Positions 53,776 through 61,867 of a stretch of DNA of 64,000 nucleotides are shown here, in pieces. The notes below the pieces were generated by a model. The model made no database searches and had not been told where the DNA came from. It saw nothing but the letters and a program-made list of their open reading frames with translations. Where the stretch lies: positions 434,001-498,000 of the forward strand of contig JAXHLS010000002.1 of NCBI GenBank assembly GCA_034522055.1, read 5' to 3'. The position numbers and the translations under genes are program-made. How positions within the stretch are numbered: the first letter of the stretch is position 1; every line of letters begins with the position of its first letter. Source of the DNA: Gammaproteobacteria bacterium. Its GTDB lineage: Bacteria > Pseudomonadota > Gammaproteobacteria > JAABTG01.

Positions 53776-54323
53776 TTGACGCGCCTCAGGTGTCCGGCCA
53801 CGGCGGAACGGGGTATGGCCGCCTGCAATAACAATTGCTCTTTCAAGCGCCTGCGGGCACGACACAAGCGGCTCATCACCGTGCCCACGGGAATATCGAG
53901 GGCCTCGCTCACCTCGGCATAGGAGAAATCCTGCAGATCCACCATGGTGAGGACCATGCGCTGGTCCACGCTCAACTCCGCGATGGCGGCACGCACCTGG
54001 TCCACCGCGTGGCTGCGCTGGGCCGCTTCCAGCGGACCATCGTCCGCAGCCTCCAGTTCCATGGCCGTGATATCCATGTGTTCACGACGCGCCCGCACCC
54101 GATCCAGAAAGACATTGGACATGATCTTCACCAGCCATTGTTCGGTCTTGGCCGGGTCCCTGAGCTGAGCGGTGCGTTCCATGGCCTTGAGGCAGGCCTC
54201 CTGCACCACGTCGTTGGCCTCGTCGGCATCGTGACACCAGGACCAGGCCAGCCGGTAGAGTCGCGGGCGCGCGCTCTCCAAGGCCCGTCGCACGGAGAGG
54301 CGGCGTTGCAGGAAACCGATCAC
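53772..54323 (-). CDS. ECF RNA polymerase sigma factor
   Basis: About 183 residues from a GTG at 54323 (VIGFLQRRLSVRRAL); no ATG fits and the frame upstream lacks homology. Sigma region 2 (RPRLYRLAWSWCHDADEANDVVQEACLKAMERTAQL...WLVKIMSNVFLD) and region 4 (LSVDQRMVLTMVDLQDFSYAEVSEALDIPVGTVMSRLCRARRRLKEQL) are clear, with no extra C-terminal domain. The anti-sigma gene overlaps its end by 4 bp. An ECF-type promoter at 54351-54380 suggests autoregulation. Confidence 0.88.
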   Translation of the reverse strand: MIGFLQRRLSVRRALESARPRLYRLAWSWCHDADEANDVVQEACLKAMERTAQLRDPAKTEQWLVKIMSNVFLDRVRARREHMDITAMELEAADDGPLEAAQRSHAVDQVRAAIAELSVDQRMVLTMVDLQDFSYAEVSEALDIPVGTVMSRLCRARRRLKEQLLLQAAIPRSAVAGHLRRVK

Positions 54324-54350
54324 GGTGTAAGGCGTTGTCCCAACATAACA

Positions 54351-54380
54351 GTAAGACGGGCCAGGGTCGGGATTTATTCC
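54351..54380 (-). promoter_or_regulatory. Candidate autoregulated ECF promoter
   Basis: On the minus strand GGAATAA (-35) and CGTCTTA (-10), with 17 bp between GGAAT and CGTC, directly upstream of the sigma gene and giving a leader of about 20 nt. Part of the -35 region also looks like a degenerate GTAG-type REP arm, so the match could be fortuitous. Confidence 0.5.
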
Positions 54381-54384
54381 CTTC

Positions 54385-54885
54385 TCAGGCGCCGCCGGGG
54401 TCCTTGCGCTCCAGGATCGTGAAGGCGTAGAACCAGGGATTCTCGTCGTCTGCAGGATGGGGCTCGCGGGCCACCTCCACCCAGTCCGTCTCGTCGAAGC
54501 GGGGAAAGAACACGTCGCCCTCGAATTCACTCTCCACCCGGGTCAGGTAGATGCGTTCGGCCCGGGGCAGGGTCTGGGCGTAGAGGGTGGCGCCACCGAT
54601 CACCATGGCCTCGTTGGCGCGACTGGCGGCCAGGATGGCCGCGTCCACGGACCGCACCACGGTGGCGCCCGGGGTATCCAGGGCCAGCCTGGTGCTCACC
54701 ACCACGTTCTCCCGGCCCGGCAGGGGGCGGCCCAGGGAATCCCAGGTGGCACGGCCCATGACGATGGGATGGCCCATGGTGATCTGCCTGAAGCGCCGCA
54801 GATCGGCAGGCAAGCGCCAGGGCAGATGCCGGCCGGCGCCGATGAGACCGTTGCGGTCCACCGCGGCGATGAGGGACAGCCTCAC
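54385..54885 (-). CDS. folA: Dihydrofolate reductase
   Basis: 166 residues from the GTG at 54885 (VRLSLIAAVDRNGLIG). NADPH- and folate-binding motifs LPWRLPADLRRFRQITMG and VIGGATLYAQTLPRAERIYLT are clear. Regenerates tetrahydrofolate after ThyA consumes it. The start lies 5 bp after the thyA stop, so the pair is one transcript. Confidence 0.93.
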   Translation of the reverse strand: MRLSLIAAVDRNGLIGAGRHLPWRLPADLRRFRQITMGHPIVMGRATWDSLGRPLPGRENVVVSTRLALDTPGATVVRSVDAAILAASRANEAMVIGGATLYAQTLPRAERIYLTRVESEFEGDVFFPRFDETDWVEVAREPHPADDENPWFYAFTILERKDPGGA

Positions 54886-54889
54886 CGTC

Positions 54890-55723
54890 TCACACCGCCA
54901 CCGGCGCCTTGATATGGGGATGGGGGTCGTAACCCTGGAGGTCGAAATCCTCGAACACGAAGTCGAACAGGGACGGGACGGCCGGGTTGATGACCATGGT
55001 GGGCAGGGAACGCGGCTCACGGGCGAGCTGTTCGTCCGCCTGTTCCAGATGGTTCAGATAGAGATGGGCATCCCCCAGGGTATGGACGAGATCCCCTGCC
55101 TCGAGCCCCGTGACCCGAGCCATCATCAGGGTGAGCAGGGCATAGGAGGCGATGTTGAAAGGCACGCCGATGAAAATATCCGCGCTGCGCTGGTAGAGTT
55201 GGCAGGATAGGCGCCCCTGGGCCACGTAGAACTGGAAAAAGGCGTGGCAGGGGGCGAGGGCCATGCGGCCGCGGGCCACGTTCTCCTGGGGCGAGACGCC
55301 CTCGTCGGGGAGATCGGCACAGTTCCAGGCCGACACCATGATACGGCGTGAATCCGGATTGCTGCGCAGCTGGTCCACGGCCTGGGCGATCTGATCGATG
55401 GTCCCGCCGTCCGGGGTGGCCCAGGAACGCCACTGACGGCCATAGACGGGCCCCAGGTCGCCGTTGGCATCCGCCCACTCGTCCCAGATGGAGACCCCAT
55501 GGGCCTTGAGGTAGGCCGTGTTGGTCTCTCCCTTGAGAAACCACAGGAGCTCGTGGATGATGGAGCGCAAATGCAGCTTCTTGGTGGTCACCAGCGGGAA
55601 GCCCGCCGCCAGGTCGAAACGCATCTGGTGGCCGAAGACGCTCAGGGTTCCCGTCCCCGTGCGGTCCTCCTTGCGCACGCCCTGGTGGCGCACGCGACTC
55701 ATCAAGTCCAAATATTGACGCAT
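54890..55723 (-). CDS. thyA: Thymidylate synthase
   Basis: 277 residues, folate-dependent ThyA. The nucleophile Cys159 lies in [52 protein letters not shown] and [15 protein letters not shown] complete the family pattern. Makes dTMP from dUMP and methylene-THF. First gene of thyA-folA. Confidence 0.97.
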   Translation of the reverse strand: MRQYLDLMSRVRHQGVRKEDRTGTGTLSVFGHQMRFDLAAGFPLVTTKKLHLRSIIHELLWFLKGETNTAYLKAHGVSIWDEWADANGDLGPVYGRQWRSWATPDGGTIDQIAQAVDQLRSNPDSRRIMVSAWNCADLPDEGVSPQENVARGRMALAPCHAFFQFYVAQGRLSCQLYQRSADIFIGVPFNIASYALLTLMMARVTGLEAGDLVHTLGDAHLYLNHLEQADEQLAREPRSLPTMVINPAVPSLFDFVFEDFDLQGYDPHPHIKAPVAV

Positions 55724-55807
55724 TTCACAGAGATTAAATGAACCATGACAGGAATAGAATGTTCTTCTATATATGATGTAAACATAACAAGGCAGTCAGC
55801 CAGCTTC

Positions 55808-55898
55808 AGAAACCCGGCAGCGGGCGGCAACGAAAGCCGTCTCAGGAGATCGGGAGAGCTATTTACCCGGCACCGTATTCCCGGGACCAGAGTGGTCC
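55808..55898 (+). promoter_or_regulatory. Structured 5' leader of the PilZ-like gene
   Basis: Four consecutive hairpins: CCCG/CGGG (55813-55824), CGGC-AACGAAA-GCCG (55825-55839), CCCGG/CCGGG (55866-55885) and GGACC/GGTCC (55884-55898), the last ending 5 nt before the ATG and likely to mask the ribosome site. The order AAACC...GGCAACGAAAGCC recalls, but does not match, the c-di-GMP-I riboswitch core. Confidence 0.4.
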
Positions 55899-55903
55899 AG
55901 AGT

Positions 55904-56317
55904 ATGAAAGGTTTTATTCGTCACCCGGCGCACATTCCCATCGAGGTCTCCCTGGCCGCGCGCGCACCCGATCCGGAGGTCACGGCCACCGGCGATGGTG
56001 GTGGATTGTGGTTCGCCGCCGCAGAATGCTGGCAGGTGGGGTCCCTGCTCACCATTCGCATCCCCATCACCCGCCCCGCCTTCGAGGACCAGGGTCTGGT
56101 GGCCTGGTGCAGGCCCGTGAACAATCACTTCGAGGTGGGCGTCACCCTCCCCAGCGCCGAGTCCGCCTATCGGGCGCGTATGGTGGAGCAGATCTGCCAT
56201 ATCGACGAGTACCGCCGCCGGGTGAACGCCCTGGAGGGCAGAGAACTCAGCGACGAGGCGGCAGCCCTGGAATGGATAGCCAACTTCGCCAAGGACTTCC
56301 CCGCCGCGGTGGACTGA
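55904..56317 (+). CDS. PilZ-domain-like protein
   Basis: 137 residues from the ATG at 55904. FIRHPAHIPIEVSLAAR has the N-terminal RxxxR-like/beta-strand look of PilZ proteins, GGGLWFAAAECWQVGSLLTIRIPI the core, and a C-terminal helical segment (YRARMVEQICHIDEYRRRVNALEGRELSDEAAALEWI) follows. The second PilZ signature is weak, so c-di-GMP binding is uncertain. A structured leader precedes it. Divergent from thyA. Confidence 0.6.
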   Translation: MKGFIRHPAHIPIEVSLAARAPDPEVTATGDGGGLWFAAAECWQVGSLLTIRIPITRPAFEDQGLVAWCRPVNNHFEVGVTLPSAESAYRARMVEQICHIDEYRRRVNALEGRELSDEAAALEWIANFAKDFPAAVD

Positions 56318-56337
56318 CAACGGCTGCGCGCTCGGCA

Positions 56338-57210
56338 TCACCCCCCCTCACCCGGGGTCGCAATTGCCTGCTCCGAGCCCGCGGGCACGCAACGGTGCAT
56401 CACCCGCCCGCCTCCGGCCACTATCAGCTCACCCTCGTCCATGGGCACCCAGTCCTCCCGCGTGAGGGGTACGCTGGCTACCAGGATCACTTCCTGGCGT
56501 GGGCTGGAGAAGCTGATATCTATGCCGCCCAGGGAAGCGTCCCGGTGATGGTGATCTTGGGGCTTACGACTATCGCACTGGCGTATCAAATAGAACAAGC
56601 CCGGCGGACGGATGTCCTCGAGGGTCATCTGGGATCGTTTATGACCATGGAAATACAGGTATTCACCGTCGGCGTAGATGAAATTCGCAGGCCCGAGGGG
56701 GCGCAACTCCGCCGCGAAGGCCTCCACCACCGCGACCCGCTCCTCCAGCGACGGCGGCCCCGCCTCCAGCCACAGAGGAGCCAGACGGCCCATGAGCAGA
56801 CAGAAGGCCTGTTCCGAATCCGAATCGCCCACACAGCGGTAACAGCCGCGGGGCGATGCCAGACCCTCGAGCCCCGGCAGATCACCGTTGTGGGCGAAGG
56901 TGTGGATGCGGCCACCGAGTTCACGGGTGAAGGGCTGGGTGTTGGCCAGACCCACGATCCCCGAAGTGGCCTGGCGGATATGGGCGACCACACAGGTGCT
57001 GCGATAGTCCTGGCTGGCCACGAACTCCACCGCGGGACTCTCCCAGGCGGCCAGGGGCTCGCGCACGGTGCGCACATCCCGTCCCTCGTAGAAGGTGACT
57101 CCCCAACCGTCCATGTTGGAGCCGGCATAGCCGCCATGGCGGGCGAATTCGTCCAGGGAAAAACTCACCGTGGCGGGTTCCCTGCTGGACATGGCGAGCA
57201 GTTCACACAC
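56338..57210 (-). CDS. Class II glutamine amidotransferase (YafJ/EgtC-like)
   Basis: 290 residues from a GTG that makes the nucleophile Cys2 (after Met1 removal) in VCELLAMSS, as the N-terminal-nucleophile family requires. NMDGWGVTFYEG, HIRQATSG and AHNGDLPG are the amidotransferase motifs. The substrate amide acceptor is unknown; EgtC and YafJ relatives act in thiol metabolism or are uncharacterised. It ends close to the convergent PilZ-like gene. Confidence 0.83.
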   Translation of the reverse strand: MCELLAMSSREPATVSFSLDEFARHGGYAGSNMDGWGVTFYEGRDVRTVREPLAAWESPAVEFVASQDYRSTCVVAHIRQATSGIVGLANTQPFTRELGGRIHTFAHNGDLPGLEGLASPRGCYRCVGDSDSEQAFCLLMGRLAPLWLEAGPPSLEERVAVVEAFAAELRPLGPANFIYADGEYLYFHGHKRSQMTLEDIRPPGLFYLIRQCDSRKPQDHHHRDASLGGIDISFSSPRQEVILVASVPLTREDWVPMDEGELIVAGGGRVMHRCVPAGSEQAIATPGEGG

Positions 57211-57214
57211 CGGC

Positions 57215-57490
57215 CTAATCCTCGCCGGAGGGGGCGCCCGCCCGTTGGCCGCCCCCCAGGTGCAGGGCCACGCGCAGCAGCAACAGCAGCGGGAACGCGC
57301 CATGCAGACACAGATCGAAGATATCGATGGGGCGCACCAGCTCACCCTGAACCAGCATTCTCAGTTTCTCCAGCAGATGGGGCTCGGGAAAGAAAGGCGC
57401 AAGCCCCAGGGTCAGGCTTCCGAGGATGAGCAGGGGCCAGGGTATGCGTTGCACCCAGGACAAGGGACCTGTGACGCCGGGAATATTCAT
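57215..57490 (-). CDS. Small two-helix membrane protein
   Basis: 91 residues with two membrane helices (about 13-32 and 60-78) around a conserved-looking EPHLLEKLRMLVQGELVRPIDIFDLCLH stretch. Small proteins with this sequence pattern are common in gammaproteobacteria and sometimes labelled RND transporter, without evidence. The stop lies 4 bp before the amidotransferase start, so the two are coupled. Confidence 0.7.
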   Translation of the reverse strand: MNIPGVTGPLSWVQRIPWPLLILGSLTLGLAPFFPEPHLLEKLRMLVQGELVRPIDIFDLCLHGAFPLLLLLRVALHLGGGQRAGAPSGED

Positions 57491-57618
57491 GGCCTCATCT
57501 TAATACGTGGCGGGGCCGGCACACACCCCGCCACATAGTGCGATAATGCGCCACCCATCTTGAGGGATCCACTCATCAAGCCTCCCCCCACCATCAACCC
57601 ATCTCGTTCAACCGCACC

Positions 57619-58578
57619 ATGAATCAACGCCCCCAACTCTATCCTTCCATCACGCCCTTCGAGTCCGGTTTCCTGCGGGTATCGCCGCGCCACACCATCT
57701 ACTACGAACAGTCGGGCAATCCCGCCGGTAAGCCCGTGGTATTCCTGCACGGCGGTCCGGGGGGAGGCTCCAACCCCCGCATGCGCCAGTTCTTCAATCC
57801 GGAGGTCTACCGCATCGTCCTCATGGACCAGCGTGGCTGCGGCCAGAGCCTGCCCCACGCCTGCGTGGAGGACAACACCACGTGGCAGCTCATCGCGGAT
57901 CTGGAGGCGCTGCGCCGCCACCTCGACATCGATGCCTGGCAGCTGTTCGGCGGCTCCTGGGGTTCCACCCTGGCCCTGGCCTATGCCGAACGGCATCCCC
58001 AGCGGGTTACCGAACTGGTGTTGCGGGGGATCTTTCTCCTGCGCCAGAAGGAGTTGCACTGGTTCTACCAGGATGGGGCCGGCCGGCTGTTCCCCGACGC
58101 CTGGCAACGCTTCCTGGCGCCCATCCCCGCGGCGGAGCACCACGATCTGCTGCACGCCTACCACCGCCGGCTTCACGGCGACGACCGCCGGGTACAGCTC
58201 GAGGCCGCACGAGCGTGGAGTCAATGGGAGGCCGCCACCAGCGAACTGGTGCCCTGTGGCGAACTCATCGAGGCCTTCGGTTCACCCGCCTTCGCCCTCG
58301 CCTTCGCCCGCATCGAGAGCCACTACTTCGTCCATCGCGGCTTTTTCGATGACGAGAATCGCCTGCTCGCCGGCGTCGAGCACATCCGGCACCTCCCCGC
58401 CACCATCATCCATGGGCGCTATGACGTCATCTGCCCGTTGGAAACCGCATGGGAGCTACACCAGGCCTGGCCGGAAGCGAGATTCGTCGTGGTGCCGGAG
58501 GCCGGCCACTCCGCCTTCGAAACCGGTATCGCCCAACAGCTCGTCGCCGCCACGGATCACTATGGCGGCGTCGCCTGA
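57619..58578 (+). CDS. pip: Proline iminopeptidase
   Basis: 319 residues, alpha/beta-hydrolase (family S33). HGGPGGGSNP at 44-53 forms the oxyanion hole and GGSWGSTLALAY (Ser113) the nucleophile elbow; QRGCGQS and the late AGHS complete the pattern. Releases N-terminal proline from peptides in the cytoplasm. Single gene. The strong plus-strand terminator lies 400 bp downstream, after the candidate small RNA. Confidence 0.92.
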   Translation: MNQRPQLYPSITPFESGFLRVSPRHTIYYEQSGNPAGKPVVFLHGGPGGGSNPRMRQFFNPEVYRIVLMDQRGCGQSLPHACVEDNTTWQLIADLEALRRHLDIDAWQLFGGSWGSTLALAYAERHPQRVTELVLRGIFLLRQKELHWFYQDGAGRLFPDAWQRFLAPIPAAEHHDLLHAYHRRLHGDDRRVQLEAARAWSQWEAATSELVPCGELIEAFGSPAFALAFARIESHYFVHRGFFDDENRLLAGVEHIRHLPATIIHGRYDVICPLETAWELHQAWPEARFVVVPEAGHSAFETGIAQQLVAATDHYGGVA

Positions 58579-58884
58579 GGGGCAGCGCCGTTTGTCGTCG
58601 AAGCGCCGCACAAAGCCCCCTGGCGCACTCGGCGGTTGTCTCCTTTGTCGGAATAATTGCCATCTGTCGGGCCGGCGTGTCCCGCCGCGCCGGCGCCGCC
58701 GACATCCCCTCGATCCAGGGTACCCAGGCCGTCAAATCAACCGCTTACATCGCATACACCGCGGTCCGTGATGCCGTCAGGCACCGCGACGGCTGGCGTG
58801 TCGTGTTGTCGGAATTCTTTACATAGATTCAGCCGAACTCCATGCCTTTAGAAAAACTTACTTATTTATCAGCGAGTTAAAATA
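58579..58884. other. Intergenic region after pip, no gene recognised
   Basis: About 300 bp without a convincing reading frame. The last 60 bp are AT-rich, as expected just upstream of the sigma-54-type promoter at 58885. Confidence 0.5.
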
Positions 58885-58900
58885 TGGCACGCTGAATGCT
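58885..58900 (+). promoter_or_regulatory. Candidate sigma-54 promoter of a small RNA
   Basis: TGGCACGCTGAATGCT has GG (-24) and GC (-12) at correct spacing, in an AT-rich stretch with no reading frame after it. The expected transcript start is near 58911. Confidence 0.6.
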
Positions 58901-58910
58901 TGGAAATGCT

Positions 58911-58997
58911 CAGGGCGCTCCCGTAGGGTGGCCCTTGTAACTTCTCAATCCTCGCTTTTTGAGAGCACCCGGTCCCGCGAGGGCCCGGGTTTTTTTT
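58911..58997 (+). ncRNA. Candidate small RNA (about 87 nt)
   Basis: Between the sigma-54-type promoter and a strong terminator the sequence folds into three hairpins: AGGGC/GCCCT (58912-58935) with an inner CCC/GGG, TCTCAA/TTGAGA (58943-58964), and the terminator stem (58967-58990). There is no reading frame or ribosome site. Size and layout are those of a trans-acting sRNA. It lies between pip and the convergent lgt gene. No known family is recognised. Confidence 0.55.
58967..58997 (+). terminator. Rho-independent terminator of the candidate small RNA
   Basis: ACCCGG-T-CCC / GGG-C-CCGGGT stem, nine pairs with one mismatch, GCGA tetraloop, then eight T. It points along the plus strand and so cannot serve lgt. 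Confidence 0.92.
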
Positions 58998-59023
58998 CGG
59001 CCCAGCCTCGCCGGCGGCCCCGA

Positions 59024-59827
59024 TCAGCAGCCGGCGGCAGAGGGCCGGTGACGGTAGGCGAGCCACATCAACACGGCACCCGCCACTACCATGGGCAGGG
59101 ACAGGGCCTGCCCCATGGTGAGCCAACCGAAGGCGAGATAACCGATGTGGGCATCGGGCACGCGCACCACTTCCACCAGCGCCCGAAAGCCCCCGTAGCC
59201 CAACAGGAACAGGCCGGAAACCGCCATCGTGGGCCGCGGGCGGGCGGAATAGAGCCACAGGATGACGAACAGCACCACGCCCTCCAGCAGCGCCTCGTAG
59301 AGCTGGGAAGGGTGACGTGCCACATCGCCCCAGCGCCCGTTCCCCACCACCATGCCCCAGGGCAGCTCCGTCGGACCGCCCCACAGTTCGCCGTTGATGA
59401 AGTTACCGATGCGCCCCGCGAACAGCCCCGGGGGCACCAGGGGAGCGATGAAATCGGTGACCATGAAGAAGGAGCGTCCGGTCCGCCGCGCGAACAGCCC
59501 CATGGCCACCAACACCCCGAGGAAGCCCCCATGGAAGGACATGCCCCCCTGCCACACCCGCACCAGGCTCAGGGGGTCGTCGAGAAAATGGGACAAATCA
59601 TAGAACACCACGTAGCCGAGCCGTCCCCCCACCACCACCCCCACCGCCAGGTAGAACAACAGGTCCCCGATCTCCGCCGGCCGCCAGCCCGATCCGGGCC
59701 GCGCGGCGCGCCAGCGGCCGAGCCACCAGCCGGCGAGGAAGCCGGCGAGATACATGAGGCCATACCAGTGAATGGCCACCGGCCCCAACTGCAGGGCCAC
59801 CGGGTCGATGTGGGGGTAATGGAGCAT
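59024..59827 (-). CDS. lgt: Prolipoprotein diacylglyceryl transferase
   Basis: 267 residues from the ATG at 59827. Seven membrane helices. The Lgt signature [21 protein letters not shown], the HGGFLG loop with the essential His, and [13 protein letters not shown] identify it. Attaches diacylglycerol to the lipobox cysteine of prolipoproteins at the inner membrane. Single gene, convergent with the candidate sRNA. Confidence 0.96.
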   Translation of the reverse strand: MLHYPHIDPVALQLGPVAIHWYGLMYLAGFLAGWWLGRWRAARPGSGWRPAEIGDLLFYLAVGVVVGGRLGYVVFYDLSHFLDDPLSLVRVWQGGMSFHGGFLGVLVAMGLFARRTGRSFFMVTDFIAPLVPPGLFAGRIGNFINGELWGGPTELPWGMVVGNGRWGDVARHPSQLYEALLEGVVLFVILWLYSARPRPTMAVSGLFLLGYGGFRALVEVVRVPDAHIGYLAFGWLTMGQALSLPMVVAGAVLMWLAYRHRPSAAGC

Positions 59828-59973
59828 GGGGCGGTAGTGTAACCGCTGGCGACGCCCGGTTGGGCGCGATATCCGGGCACCCATTGCAGCCGCTACCCGA
59901 ACGCCCACCACCCACGGGGCCTCGCTGGCTATACTGAAGGTTGGCCCTCCACCCACCAGACCAGGCCCAGAAT

Positions 59974-60852
59974 ATGTACAGACTCAGCCCGTTCATTGCT
60001 CCGCTCCTGCTTGTCGCCACCCTCGCCGCCTCCGCCCAGGAGGCGGGCATGGTGGAGGGCCTTCAGTCCCCGGCCTGGATGGAACGCCAGGGCGCCATAG
60101 TGCCCGTGGCCCCGGGCATGGTGCTGCGGCCCGCCGACAGGCTGCGCACCGGGAACGGCGGGCGCCTGCTGCTGCGCCTCGCCGAGGGCAGCCACGTCAA
60201 GCTGGGCGAGAATGCGCGCTTCCATCTCGAACGCTTCGCCCCGCCCGCCGAGCCGGATGGCCCCTTCGCGGGACTCCTCGAGGTGGCGAAAGGCGCGTTC
60301 CGCTTCACCACCACTCTGCTCTCGCGGCCCCATCGCCGCCATCTGGACATCCGGGTGGCCGCCGTCACCGCCGGGATCCGGGGCACCGACGTCTGGGGCA
60401 AGGCCAAGCCGGACGAGGACATCGTCTGCCTCATCGAGGGCGACATCACGGTGGGCCGGGAGAGCGAACCCCCCGTCACCATGAACGAGCCCCTGAGCTT
60501 TTACGTCGCCCCCAAGGATGCGCCCCCCAAGCCGGTGACCAAGGTATCCGAGGAACAGCTCGCCCTGTGGGCCGAGGAGACCGAACTCACCTCCGGCCAG
60601 GGGATCCAGCTGGCCGGCGGCAGGTGGAGCGTGGCCCTCGCCTCTTTCCGCGATGGGGAACGCGCGACCCGGGCCCTGCGCGGACTCCACGAGCAAGGCC
60701 AGCCGGCACGGATCGAGCGCGTGGAGGTGGACGGCCGGCGCTGGTATCGGTTGGTGGTGTCCAACTTCAAGGACCGAGGGGAGGCCAAGGCCTATGCCTC
60801 GCGACCGGAACTCGCGGCCCGCCATCCCGGCGCCTGGCCCTACCGGCGCTGA
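59974..60852 (+). CDS. Periplasmic FecR-like domain fused to a SPOR domain
   Basis: 292 residues. A signal peptide ([22 protein letters not shown]) is followed by a FecR-like beta domain (about 35-150: [48 protein letters not shown]) and a C-terminal SPOR domain (about 210-280: [21 protein letters not shown]...[15 protein letters not shown]). There is no cytoplasmic anti-sigma part. The SPOR domain would bind denuded peptidoglycan at the division septum, so this may be a cell-wall-associated sensor or structural protein. The HDOD gene follows after about 120 bp. Confidence 0.83.
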   Translation: MYRLSPFIAPLLLVATLAASAQEAGMVEGLQSPAWMERQGAIVPVAPGMVLRPADRLRTGNGGRLLLRLAEGSHVKLGENARFHLERFAPPAEPDGPFAGLLEVAKGAFRFTTTLLSRPHRRHLDIRVAAVTAGIRGTDVWGKAKPDEDIVCLIEGDITVGRESEPPVTMNEPLSFYVAPKDAPPKPVTKVSEEQLALWAEETELTSGQGIQLAGGRWSVALASFRDGERATRALRGLHEQGQPARIERVEVDGRRWYRLVVSNFKDRGEAKAYASRPELAARHPGAWPYRR

Positions 60853-60969
60853 TACCGAAACACCCGCGGCGCGGCGGGGTGGCAAGGGGGTAAAGTGTCG
60901 CGGCCTGCGGCCGCTATCAGACAACAAACGACAACAACCAACCGAAACGTCTCATACCGCGCCCCTTCG

Positions 60970-61863
60970 ATGCGAACTGCAATGCCCGATAACCTCGTTG
61001 CCAACGATACGCGCCTGCGCATCAACAAGCTCCAGGAACTGCCGCCGCTGCCCGTTGCCTCCCAGCGCCTCCTGGCCATCCTCTCTTCCGAGGATGCCGG
61101 CATGGGGGAGGTCGCCGAGGCCATAGAACTCGATCCCGCCCTCGCCGCACGCATCGTCGGCGTGGCGCGCTCCGCCTTCTTCGGCAATACCACCACCATC
61201 TACGGCGTCAAGGACGCCATCATCCGCGTGCTCGGGCTCGACATGGTGCGCAGCCTGGGCCTGTCCATCAGCCTCGGCGATGCCCTCAGCTATGAGCAGA
61301 CACGGGGTTTCGATGCCCGCCGCTATTGGATAAGCGCCCTGCTGACGGCAGACATGGCCCGCTTTCTGGCCCCCCGAGTAGCCCTGGACCACCAACCCCA
61401 GGCAGAACCAGCCTACCTGAGCGGCCTGCTCCACGGCCTCGGCCTACTGGCCCTCGCTCACCTCTTTCCCAACGAATTATCACTGGCCCTGGAAGCGGCC
61501 GGTGACGACCCCGTCCGGCGCCTCGCGGAGCACGAGCGGCAGTGGGTGGGCATCGACCACCACGCCGCCGGCGGCTGGCTGGCACGGCGCTGGCACCTGC
61601 CGGAGGAAGTGGCCCGGACCATGGAGCATCACCACGACCCGCACTACCGCGGCCCGTTTTGGCCTACCGTGCTGCTGGTCGGCAACTGCGCCCGCTGGTC
61701 GGAGTGGCGCCAGGCGGAGGAACCGGGCCTGCCTCCATCCATCCCGGAGGAACTGCATACCCTGGGCATCCCCGTCACAGACATGGCCGCCATCAGCGCG
61801 GCCTTCGAGCGCAAGTACGAACAGACCCTCAACATGGCGGCAGCCCTGGCAGGAGAAAGTTGA
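60970..61863 (+). CDS. HDOD-domain signalling protein
   Basis: About 297 residues; ATG 60970 is chosen, with ATG 60982 also possible. The HDOD domain starts at INKLQELPPLPVASQRLLAIL and continues with LDPALAARIVGVARSAFFG and GLLHGLGLLALAHLFP; metal-binding HD residues are partly lost, as usual in HDOD. The C-terminal half has HHAAGGWLARRWHLPEEVARTMEHHH. A single-domain HDOD protein placed directly before a diguanylate cyclase, with 4 bp between, so it is probably an adaptor for c-di-GMP signalling. Confidence 0.83.
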   Translation: MRTAMPDNLVANDTRLRINKLQELPPLPVASQRLLAILSSEDAGMGEVAEAIELDPALAARIVGVARSAFFGNTTTIYGVKDAIIRVLGLDMVRSLGLSISLGDALSYEQTRGFDARRYWISALLTADMARFLAPRVALDHQPQAEPAYLSGLLHGLGLLALAHLFPNELSLALEAAGDDPVRRLAEHERQWVGIDHHAAGGWLARRWHLPEEVARTMEHHHDPHYRGPFWPTVLLVGNCARWSEWRQAEEPGLPPSIPEELHTLGIPVTDMAAISAAFERKYEQTLNMAAALAGES

Positions 61864-61867
61864 GGCC

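Noticed and set aside
55808-55898. Confident c-di-GMP-I riboswitch call
   Set aside because: Only part of the first aptamer half is similar; the conserved second helix with its GGUAGGUAGCGGGG-like core is missing.
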